Below are positions 55,405 through 64,000 of a DNA stretch of 64,000 nucleotides, piece by piece. The notes beneath the pieces were generated by a model. It saw only the letters and a program-made list of their open reading frames with translations, made no database searches and was not told the DNA's origin. This DNA is from Dermanyssus gallinae (Eukaryota > Arthropoda > Arachnida > Mesostigmata > Dermanyssidae), in contig QVRM01001424.1 of NCBI GenBank assembly GCA_003439945.1, positions 1 through 64,000 of the forward strand, in the 5' to 3' direction. The translations under genes were made by a program, and so were the position numbers. Position 1 is the first letter of the stretch. Each line of letters starts with the position of its first letter.

Positions 55405-56170
55405 ATTACCACCACCACCATCATCATCATACGTTTAGGGTATTCTTCAAGTTCTATAATCTAACCATGGGCAGTAGGCAACATTGCCTTCGTTCGCGAG
55501 TGTTTGTGCGCGTGTAATAGTGATAAATATTTGTCCTGCATTTCATTCGGCGGCACTGGCGGAGCGTCGTGAGCGGCTGTACACATGCAGGCCTGCTTCT
55601 CATCTGCCCAACCCCCGGCCTCCCAGAGGGAAATCTGCTGGCGGTGGAACAGCGGTGAGATAGGTTTCCTATTCCCGGTGGGTTCCTGCGTCACTGTGCA
55701 GCAGCCCATACATACCTACGCCCATACATACCTCGTATATATGTGCAAGCAGGGTGCATCGTTATGGCGCGAGAGAGAGAGAGAGACGGACGCGTGACCT
55801 TGATGGTAGCCTGTTCTGGCCCGGCAAAGTAGTGTGGACTCAGTTCCCCGTCATTGGTGATGGGCGCCAGGACAGAACAGCGTCCGTTTCCCGCTGACAG
55901 CAGGGAAACGCAGGCAGCCCGAACCAACGAACCGGCTCAATCCTCCAGGGTAAACTGGCGGCCTACAAACGCCGCGAAGTTAGCGTCCTTGGCCTCTCTG
56001 CTTGTTGCACCGTGCTTAGATTTGGCGGCGTCTTGTATAGTATACTGTACTAATATACAGCCAGCGTTCATATATCTGTCTGACTATATCTATCTATCTC
56101 TTTCGCGGGTTATACGCTCGCACCAAAGCCAAAATTGTCCTGTAGTACTTCGCTGTCCTTGACTAGGACC
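55405..56170. other. GC-rich interval, unassigned
   Basis: Starts with a CAC/CAT triplet tract, then GC-rich sequence with a (GA)n of about 16 bp at 55773-55788. Frames on both strands are open, for example 55854-56162 plus, without motif. Confidence 0.35.
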
Positions 56171-56174
56171 TCTA

Positions 56175-56845
56175 GACGTCGCGATGCCCTCTGATGGCGG
56201 TGTAGCTGTAAATAATAGAACCTCTTCGTGTATAGACGGACTACTGTGTTTGGTAAGTGTTACAACGCAGCAAAGAAGATTAAAAAGCTTTATTGTATCA
56301 CAATCAGTTTAGGTATTCGTGGGTGAAAAACAAACAATTACCATCTTATATATATATAGACAGACACGTGGTGGTTGTAATTATAGTGCGTATAAACCAA
56401 TTAGAAATCTTAATTTTAAATAAAACGCTTGAACTTATACGAGATCGCGTTAGCGTAACTGCATATCTTGAATTGCAATATACGTATAATCCGCTTAGTC
56501 AATAGCTGTAGCAACCAACAAAGATGAAATTTTACCAATAACATATAAAAGGATACAGATTAGAATTATGATGTGGTGTATCATAATGGTGCAATGTTGA
56601 GAAAAAGAAGTGTGCAGTAATCAAAACCGTAATATTGTGTAAATATACTCCCTGTTATTTGATATATGAAAATACCGCAGCGTTCACGACCCTATTACTA
56701 TTACCGCTTACCAATTTTGCCATGACTACAACTGTAACTAATCGAAGCCATCCTACATCGCATCAAAGCTCATTTTGTTTCTTCGTAATAACACAAAGCT
56801 GATGCTACCCACGCGTGATATTTGCACCACTGCGTATGCTTCTTA
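56175..56845. other. AT-rich unique spacer
   Basis: No supported feature. Confidence 0.4.
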
Positions 56846-56849
56846 CCTA

Positions 56850-57190
56850 AAACGCCGCCTTCACCGGCTCGGCGATACCTCGTAGCCAGTTCGCTGGCCT
56901 GCGTCCTGGCAGCTATAATACTTCTTCAAAAAGATCGACATTTAACTACGGCCCTTGCAGGCCACGGATTTCATCACGTTCTGTGCAACGTGGAGGATTT
57001 CCATGAACCACAGGACGAATGTCGATGCAAACAATACTGGAGTAAATATGATAGAATACCACGCCGCGGCATGCCCGGCGGTTCGGTCCATAGCAGAAGC
57101 GGCAAAACGCTGGGTTTAGTGTTATATTGAAACACTATGATGTAACATAAACACACTTAACCAGCCTGGATGTAAATAAAATATTCAATA
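56850..57190 (+). mobile_element. Non-LTR retrotransposon 3' end, copy 2
   Basis: The plus-strand frame carries KDRHLTTALAGHGFHHVLC, matching the minus-strand copy at 20360-20749 (RHLTTAFAAHGFHHVLC). After a short frame change it gives IEYHAAACPAVRSIAEAAKR. Many nucleotide differences between the copies are synonymous, so both descend from a translated ORF. The 3' UTR similarity CCAGCCTGGATGTAAATAAA vs CCAACCTGGGTGTTAATAAA marks the 3' end near 57190. Both copies also match at TTACCTAA.ACG near their 5' ends. No target duplication was identified here. Confidence 0.8.
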
Positions 57191-57194
57191 CACC

Positions 57195-57640
57195 TCCGAG
57201 ATGCATATCCGTCAATCCATTTATTTACCTACTAACACAGTACTACCCCTAGGTCAATCGTAACGTAGGGGGCTACCCAGGGCTTCGAAAGCGACCCGTT
57301 CGTCTGTCGCCATGGTTATCGTCGCCATGGCTTCGTTAACACAGCCGATAGGATCGACTGGCCTAGTTAGGCCTGCCAAGCTTAAGGCCGCCGAACTACG
57401 ACGGCCTGAAGGCGACTCGAAGCGATGCTGGTAACAATCGAAGCTACTGAGGACAGGCACATCATGAAGACGAGGTGTGCGTCGTTGCTAAGCAACAACC
57501 TTACCAACAGAAGCAACAGCAATCCGATGAACAACATCGGAAGGTCGGTCTGCAGAGCGTCCGTCTGTGTCACCCGTTGGGGGTGCTCGGGGGAATCGCA
57601 TTAACGTTATACGCTATATGTAATTACTGTCGCCGTCATT
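57195..57640. other. GC-rich interval around an X-box-like site
   Basis: Contains two GTCGCCATGG repeats near 57307-57330 and the X-box-like palindrome at 57484. A plus frame at 57475-57720 starts VAKQQPYQQKQQQSDEQHRK and runs into a GTT tract; coding status is unknown. Confidence 0.3.
57484..57496. promoter_or_regulatory. RFX X-box-like palindrome
   Basis: GTTGCTAAGCAAC is a perfect inverted repeat around a central A and fits the RFX X-box pattern of two GTTGC half sites. No target gene is identified. Confidence 0.35.
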
Positions 57641-57642
57641 GT

Positions 57643-57682
57643 TGCTGCTGCTGTTGTTGTTGTTGTTGCTATTGTTGTTATG
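57643..57682. repeat. GCT/GTT triplet tract
   Basis: Triplet tract within a GC-rich stretch. Confidence 0.92.
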
Positions 57683-57699
57683 ATTTTCACTGGCGTGGT

Positions 57700-58070
57700 C
57701 GTTGTCATCGAGCGAGGTGATGGCGGTCTTGGTGAGGGAAAGAACGGCTTCCTCAGGTACCGGTAACGGTGAAGTGCCAACCGGTGATCACACAGTGCAC
57801 AGCCTCATCTCACTTTACTTCACTTCAGCCCACCAGTTCCTCCGCTCCTCGATACAAAAAAAAACTCGACAAGCGAGCGGGCCCCAGCGCACCGGCGGCG
57901 CCCCCCCCACCTGCTACTGACACCGAACCGTGCGATGGCCTCGTGCCTTCGCGTATACACATACATATATACACAGATACACGAACACACAGCCACACAG
58001 AAGTAGATGGATGCGGGTTCAAATTGCATCTCGATGCTGGCGATCGTTCACCATCGCGCGACAGCATATA
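57700..58070. other. GC-rich spacer
   Basis: No motif-bearing frame; a short C run occurs near 57901-57907. Confidence 0.35.
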
Positions 58071-58073
<3 letters not shown>

Positions 58074-58103
<30 letters not shown>

Positions 58104-58138
58104 CCATCTACACTCGTATGCACACAAATATATACACA

Positions 58139-58189
<51 letters not shown>
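58074..58189. repeat. (TA)n microsatellites
   Basis: TA at 58074-58102 and 58142-58189. Confidence 0.96.
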
Positions 58190-58194
<5 letters not shown>

Positions 58195-58199
58195 CATCT

Positions 58200-58602
58200 G
58201 CATACACGTGCATACAAAGGATCAGAACAAATGTCTCTAGGCAAATAGAGGCAAAAAGCTATGCAATTAAGCAAATTGCCATTAAGATTGCATTTTTTAC
58301 AGATGATATCTCTATAGTGCGTTTTGTGGGAATGATCGCCAAACTATAGACAACTAATTACGAGTAAGATTGGAAGGTCGTCAGGTTCCTGCGAGCCCTT
58401 TTTGTTGACCAAAATATACGTCTTATAGCTCGACCTTCACGCATACCTTGAACAAGGCAGTGTCTACGTCTTATCTAACAGACAGCAGATATTAAAATAA
58501 TAAATACCGACGAAACCAAGTGCCGTAGCTGATCAAATTATAGTTAATTTCCAACACTTTTAAACGACACATTTTGTATGTACAACAATTAAGCTCTTAA
58601 AA

Positions 58603-58646
<44 letters not shown>

Positions 58647-59270
58647 CGCAAGTAATATCCATTTGCGCAAACGCACATGAATGCGTCTAGTATTATACGA
58701 CAAAAAAATTAATATTTATATACGACTACAAGGTTTTGATAGATATCTGCAAATATATAATGACGCTTTCGTGATACCACAATAACATGATAAAACTAAA
58801 AAAAAGTACGTTTTCTTGCTACGACAAAAAGAAACACTCACACACACACACTTTAATCTCAAAATATACTATATAGACACATGGCAATCTACGAGTCGTT
58901 ATATATAGGCACACAAGCAGGTAGTAGAGACAGTAAATACAGAACATCTTCGGTCTTCGGTCGAAGCTAGACCAAAGCCAAGTGGGTAATCTGACAGGTT
59001 GGATTACTGGATTATGATGTCCACCATCGGAGGACTCATTGTGCTTCACGTCGCCGATAGTGTGGGCCCTGTGTGAGCAGACGAGCAGAGAAGGACACGT
59101 GTTTGCCACGAGTCGGCGGGAACCGCCGTGACGGGATTTCCTTTTTGTTTCGTCACCGCTGCTAATTAGCTCGTTGCTGTCACTGCTCAGTTTCTTTGTT
59201 CGCTCGTTCCTGCCTCGTCATTTCGCTTAGCCATAACGGACGGCGTCGGTGGTTTCGACCGATCCAGGCC
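58200..59270. other. Unique spacer with one (TA)n
   Basis: (TA)n at 58605-58645. A minus frame at 58819-59109 includes GDVKHNESSDGGHHNPVIQP after an acceptor-like CTGCTCACACAG, but nothing else supports an exon. Confidence 0.4.
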
Positions 59271-59279
59271 GGCGGCGGC

Positions 59280-59400
59280 GGCAACAACAACAACAACGAC
59301 GACAACTGCAACTCCAACAACAACAACAACAACAACTCCAACAACAACAACTCAAACAAAAACACCTCAAACAACAACAACAACTCAAACAAAAACACCT
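59280..59400. repeat. CAA-rich tract
   Basis: CAA/ACA repeats with CTC interruptions. The same pattern resumes at 59737-59790 on the far side of the poly(A)-tailed insertion. Confidence 0.93.
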
Positions 59401-59693
59401 ATTTTGTAGCGGCGGTGGCTTTGTAGCGGCGGTGGCTTAGGCGGCTAACGCACCGTTCGAAACGGGGCGTTGCCATGGCAACCACGGTTAGCAAAACATC
59501 GCTAGTTCGAGCCCTGGCCGTGCTGGTAGAATTTGTTGGACGTGGTTGTCATTGCCTTGCTGCTACATACCTCTGCTGGAGAAAGCCTATATAATTCCAG
59601 TACGAGAACGCGATGACGATAGATGCATTTAGACGCTATCGTGCCACAGGCAACTTAGCCCATTACGAGCGTCTAAAATGTAGTTGTCAGAGC

Positions 59694-59731
<38 letters not shown>
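59401..59731 (+). mobile_element. Poly(A)-tailed retrotransposed insertion (SINE-like or retrocopy)
   Basis: About 300 bp of GC-rich sequence ends in an A run of about 40 (59697-59736). AAAAACACCT is found directly before it (59391-59400) and at the end of the A run (59732-59741), a probable target duplication, though the CAA-rich surroundings repeat similar words. A B-box-like AGTTCGAGCCCTGG lies at about 59509-59522, so it may be a tRNA-derived SINE. The front carries a duplicated TTTGTAGCGGCGGTGGCTT-type word. A processed copy of a cellular RNA is the alternative. Confidence 0.65.
59469..59482. promoter_or_regulatory. Perfect RFX X-box palindrome
   Basis: GTTGCCATGGCAAC is a perfect 14-bp palindrome and matches the RFX binding consensus in full. 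It lies inside the poly(A)-tailed insertion. Confidence 0.45.
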
Positions 59732-59737
<6 letters not shown>

Positions 59738-59799
59738 ACCTCCAACAACAACAACTCAAACAACAACACCTCCAACAACACCAACTCGTTTAGGGGCTT

Positions 59800-60910
59800 A
59801 GCTGCCCTTAGCTGGCCGCCAGTCACAGTTTGTCAGCAGCAGTAGCTGGTGGACCTCTCAACACACTACGTCGGACACGTGACACGAACTAAACCTGTGT
59901 GTACTTACTCGTAATTAGTGTAATAATAGTAATAATAATACTAATAATAAGCACCTCCATCACCATTGTTGCAATAATAGTGCTGCAAGTGAGAGGAAGT
60001 ATAGAAAGAAAGACCACAGTATGAGTGATCTAATCTCGACGACAATCTTGTCACGCTGTTTTCCGTTGTATTCGGCATCAGCAGCCTCCACGAATCGTTG
60101 AGTCGCCTGCCGTTGTTGCCGATTCGACCGACAAAGCGATCTATTGTATCGTCGTTGTGTGTGTGTTGTTGTCTGTGGTTGTTGTTGCTGTTTGATGCTC
60201 TGTCTTCTGTGCATTCGCGTTGCGCTCATTTGGCCCAATTAACTAATCCCCAAGGGATCTGTAAGCAGCCAAGCGTAGGGTGCCCGCTGTTGCTAGTGCG
60301 GGACGTTCTTTTTCCATACGTAATCTCGAGGCGATCAGTTATCGGTGTCAAGTGATTGATCGGTGGGGGGGGGGGAGAAGATCGTGGTCGACGTGGTTAG
60401 TGTGTTGGTAAGCGTTTGGAGGTTTCATGTCTGAAGGTGGAAATCGAGTGTTAGGAGATGATGGAGAGAGACAAAGCAACAGTAAACGAGATAGACAAAG
60501 AGGGGAGAGACACAAGAGTACCGAGAGATATATCGAGTAGTCGGAAATATGGCAAATGAGTGAAACATTAATTGGACAATGATTTACTTCACTTGGCTAA
60601 CTAATAGCTATGCTGTGCTACGGATGACGGGCCGCCATAGTGGCCGATCATAGGGTTTTCGTTCGCGATTGTCAAACAAGTTCGACGCATGCAAGCAACT
60701 TTGCGAGCTCAACTGGTGGAACGAAATGATCTCAGTTGCCGTCTTCTCATCATCGCATTTGCAGGCAGTGTGATGAAGTAGTCGATGATGTAATACAGGT
60801 AGATGGTCTCACGGATATCACTCACAATGAATGACAACTATAACAATGACAATAATGATGGCCACGGCATGTCAGCACATGGACAAGTTGCATGTGCAGT
60901 AGTACACCTG
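59800..60910. other. Unique spacer with weak Gln-rich frame
   Basis: A minus frame at 59960-60238 reads MSATRMHRRQSIKQQQQPQT, QRFVEAADAEYNGKQRDK, then a hydrophobic end. It has a reasonable start context but no domain. A G run of about 11 is at 60364-60374. Nothing else is supported. Confidence 0.35.
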
Positions 60911-60912
60911 CA

Positions 60913-61038
<126 letters not shown>

Positions 61039-61039
61039 C

Positions 61040-62160
61040 GTATCTAATTATGCTACATGAGTATACCGAACATGTGGTAGTCCACGTGAGGATCTTACTG
61101 TTGAGGGCTGCTAGTCTCAGAGCTGCGTTAGGCGATCAATATTCCGATGTCAGGAGATAACCTGGTTTGATGCTTTCATCATTCGTGTTCAGCAGCTGTA
61201 GCAGCAGAAGCATTTTAGTGCCAATGAGAGTGCCTTCAACATTACGTGCTGAAGAATCAGTCGAGTTTTTCGCTGTATCAGCCTGCTTCTATCGTTATTC
61301 ATCTTCTCATCGACACAATGTGTAACAAAATGCGTATAGGGTTCTAGTCCTAGATGTTTTAAAGTTTTTACCTTAGGTGTGTCCACATTCGATTAATAAT
61401 TATAACATTTTTAACACGGGTATATTATTATTATTTATGTGTACAGGCATCACTAATACTAATATATTAATTATATATTGTTTACAATATTGTTTGTATT
61501 ATTATTGCTTGAGTGTTAGTAACCACTCAACATAATAATAGTATTACGCATACTTTTTACCACTTGTAATCCCCGAGTTAAACAAAAAACGTAATAATCA
61601 TGACAATAACAGTCACTGCTTTGTGACAGAAATTGTTTCTCTGACTGGCGCGCTACAACTGGAGCTATATGATAAGTAAGCGTCCTCTGTCGTCGTGCAG
61701 CAGGTAGTTCTGTAGAAGCTGGTATAAAGTAGAATACAGTCGTAAGACAATACATAAAATACGTCTGTGGAACGTATTGAAACGGCATTTGTCCTAGGCA
61801 AACAAGTTGTCAATAGCGCTCAATGATTAATTAGGTATCAGAAAAAACTTGGCTGAGATAAGACGTCTGTAAATTGCTTCGTACTGCACTCAAATTATTA
61901 GCAAACCCTGCTGTAGCGTCGGTAGAAATCGATTTAAAGAGTTTGTGTTTTTCTTTGCGGATGGAAGGAAGTGTTTAGCTTTGGTTCTATTTTCGAATAG
62001 TTAAGTGTGGAGAGGTTGTCAAAAAATAGCAGCAAGACAACGAAAAAACTGGCTAGACTGGCCCTGCTTTATATTATGACTATTACTAATATATGTAGTA
62101 CATCTAACGACATTTTGTTATGAGCATAACTCAGCACATTTTGGCGTTGTTGCGTATTCC
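61040..62160. other. AT-rich spacer
   Basis: No gene supported; short frames at 61189-61386 and 61516-61813 on the minus strand lack motifs. Confidence 0.4.
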
Positions 62161-62166
62161 ACGCAG

Positions 62167-62296
62167 GGCAGAGCGGCTCCTCAGGAGAAGGCGAACCAAA
62201 AGAAGAACAACACGAAAAATCTCGTCGAAAGCTCGAAGGACTCGTCCGAGGTGCTGTGGGAGTTTTGCTTTTACAGAAGGCGCCTAGAATTGAGAG
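62167..62296 (+). CDS. Candidate internal exon, charged protein
   Basis: The acceptor TTGCGTATTCCACGCAG ends at 62166 and a donor ATTGAGAG|GTTCGT follows 62296. The 130-nt segment is open in two phases: one reads QSGSSGEGEPKEEQHEKSRR then KLEGLVRGAVGVLLLQKAPR, the other APQEKANQKKNNTKNLVESS. The first looks the more natural. No domain is recognised. Confidence 0.33.
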
Positions 62297-62339
62297 GTTC
62301 GTCCTAACTAGTCAATCAACCGGGCCGGATTGATGTAAC

Positions 62340-62405
62340 AACTACCATAACCACCACAGCAACAACAACAGCAGCAGCAGGCACAACAACAACAACGGCA
62401 ACGAT
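62340..62405. repeat. CAA/CAG triplet tract
   Basis: Triplet repeat; the following 62410-62880 is GC-moderate with a pyrimidine tract at 62660-62725 and no supported gene. Confidence 0.9.
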
Positions 62406-62884
62406 TGCCGTCGTCGTCCTCAAGTACAATATCCTGTTGTTATCGCTATTATTACTGAACAACACATAGAGCCCTCGCAAGCAAGAGAGCAGAGAAAGAC
62501 AGAGACGAAACGGAAAACAAAGAAAAGAAAGAGGCCCAGTCATGCGCAAACAGCATCGCTAGCGACCACAATAAACGGCACCGAACGCCGCCATCGAAAC
62601 GAACGAAACTTAATCCGAACGCGACGCGACAGGAACAGGACACTGCCATCTTCTTATTCCTCGTTATTTTCCTCCCTTTTTTTTTCGTCCATGGTTTTTC
62701 TCTTCCTCCACCTTCTTCTTTTGGCATTCATTGTCTGTATGTCCATCCGTCTGTCCGTTTGTCCGCCCGTCTAGAACTCTACCTACCTGTCTGCCTATAA
62801 ACGCTCTACCAGCAAGTAGTCAGACGCTGTCGCGGCCGCTAACCGTGAGTGAGTATGTGTCGCTCCGCTTTAGAGTTTCACCTT

Positions 62885-62910
62885 GCGACCTCGTACGCGT
62901 ACGAGGTCGC
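62885..62910. other. 26-bp perfect palindrome
   Basis: GCGACCTCGTACG is followed with no spacer by its exact reverse complement CGTACGAGGTCGC. Confidence 0.95.
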
Positions 62911-63049
62911 GAGGCTTGTTACTTACGCCGCAAAGTTCGCGCCGCGTGTAAACGCTTAAAGTTACACAATGTTTTTGTTCTGTTCTTGCTCTTTGTTTCT
63001 CTCTCTCTCTCTCTCTTTCCCTCGTATGGTTCTCGTGCGTATTGTCCTG

Positions 63050-63130
63050 ATCATCGTCGGCCTCGTCGTTGTCGTTGTTGTCGGGTTGTTGTTGTTATTG
63101 TTGTCATCATTATCATCATCATCCTTGTTG
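63050..63130. repeat. GTC/GTT/ATC triplet tract
   Basis: Triplet tract just after a (CT)n of about 18 bp at 62999-63016. Confidence 0.9.
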
Positions 63131-63399
63131 CTGTATTTGTGCTGTAGTGACGGCGCAGGTCACGCGAGGTCGCCGTCAAACAGCTGGTTAGGTTGCTTAG
63201 CACACGTAGCGCCAGCACGAGCACCAGCGGTAGAGGTAATTAAGTGTGTTTACAGAGGTCGCTCACTGTAGTAGTCGCTCCATGGAACTGGAGCTCGATG
63301 GAGCTTTGCTGATGCTGCTGCCGCCGCCGCCGCCGCATATCTTGGTTGGTGTCGCTCGTGAGCATCAACGACGAGCGGACACCGAATTTATTTAACGAC

Positions 63400-63705
63400 G
63401 TTGACAACAACAACAACAGCAGCAACAACCACAAAACAGAGTAACAACAACAGTAGCAGCAAGAACATCAGCAGCAACAACAATATCAACAACGACGACA
63501 GCGACAACAACAATATCAACAACAGCAGCAACAATAACAACGACAGCAACAACGACGACAACAACAACAACAACAATCAGAGTGATAACAACAACAACCA
63601 GAGTGACAACAACAACTAGAGTGACAACGACAACAAGAGTGACAACGACAGTAGCAGCAACAACAACAATAACAACAACAACAGCAGCAGCAAGAACGGC
63701 AGGCA
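63400..63705. repeat. Long CAA/CAG triplet region
   Basis: About 300 bp of CAA, CAG, CGA and AAT triplets, including three tandem copies of a unit with AGAGTGACAACAACAAC. Frames through it read as Asn, Gln, Ser or Thr runs. Confidence 0.95.
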
Positions 63706-63845
63706 AATAAACTTAGCAGCGCCGTGTACTACGTATTACTACTACTCCTAAAACGACCGCCACACCATCGACTGATGCTGCTGCTGCTAGATGGTTAAGT
63801 ACCAGTGAGGAGGAACAGCCGTGTTTCGCCAAAGCACCGTCGGCC

Positions 63846-63889
63846 GCGCGGCCAACGAAATCTGTACGCGCGGCCAACGAAATCTGTAC
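63846..63889. repeat. Exact 22-bp tandem duplication
   Basis: A 22-bp word starting GCGCGGCCAACGAAATC occurs twice with no spacer, in a CpG-rich setting. Confidence 0.95.
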
Positions 63890-63899
63890 GCGCGTAAAT

Positions 63900-64000
63900 C
63901 GTCTTCGTTGTCGTTCTTGTTGTTGGGCTTGGGGTGGTGGTGGTTGTTGTTGCTGCTACTACTGTTGTTGTCGTCGTTTTTGTTCTTAGGGTAGTTGTTG
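63900..64000. repeat. GTT-rich tract at window end
   Basis: GTT/GGT/GCT triplets continue to the right edge. Confidence 0.88.

Noticed and set aside
63388..63706. Leu- and Val-rich minus frames and Asn/Thr-rich plus frames at the right end
   Set aside because: Reading products of the CAA/CAG array.

Overview
This window reads as repeat-rich nuclear DNA of an animal, probably an invertebrate and perhaps an arthropod. The clues are Tc1-like and mariner-like DNA transposon remains, non-LTR retrotransposon ends, tRNA-derived SINEs with target-site duplications, GT-AG style splice sites, about thirty long (TA)n tracts and many GTT/CAA triplet tracts. There are no bacterial-style genes or operons. 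The species cannot be named from this sequence. No complete gene is visible. Protein-coding calls are single candidate exons chosen from open frame, splice signals and composition, and most carry low confidence.

Layout. Bases 1-14913 are one satellite block running off the left edge: about 9.66 kb of a 17-bp minisatellite (AAGAACGAGCCGGTTCT), then about 5.25 kb of a composite of about 44 bp built from the same 17-mer. At 15.1-15.5 kb lies the C-terminal end of a decayed retroelement ORF. From 15.8 to 18.45 kb the minus strand has four spliceable open frames that may be exons. At 19.9-20.75 kb a decayed mariner lies beside a retrotransposed LINE 3' end bounded by a 15-bp duplication. From 21.5 to 25 kb triplet tracts dominate, with a 24/27-bp minisatellite open in several frames. 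SINEs lie at 17.4, 26.7, 41.85, 47.55 and 59.55 kb. The best preserved mobile element is a Tc1-like transposon of 1576 bp at 32469-34044, with 266-bp inverted repeats and a frameshifted DD34E transposase.

The strongest cellular gene candidate is on the minus strand at 35.51-35.96 kb: two exons encoding hydrophobic segments, with matching phases across a 152-nt intron. Other exon candidates are at 24.1, 31.3, 39.1 and 62.2 kb. The interval 43-47.2 kb is largely diverged tandem duplications. At 52.7-54.0 kb two mariner remnants lie head-to-tail, C-terminal half before N-terminal half. The right end (57-64 kb) is a mix of GC-rich DNA, CAA/GTT arrays, a poly(A)-tailed insertion containing a perfect RFX-type palindrome, and a 26-bp perfect palindrome.

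The genes do not form a visible pathway. The biology on show is satellite amplification, microsatellite growth and transposon insertion, including insertions into microsatellites and into older transposons.
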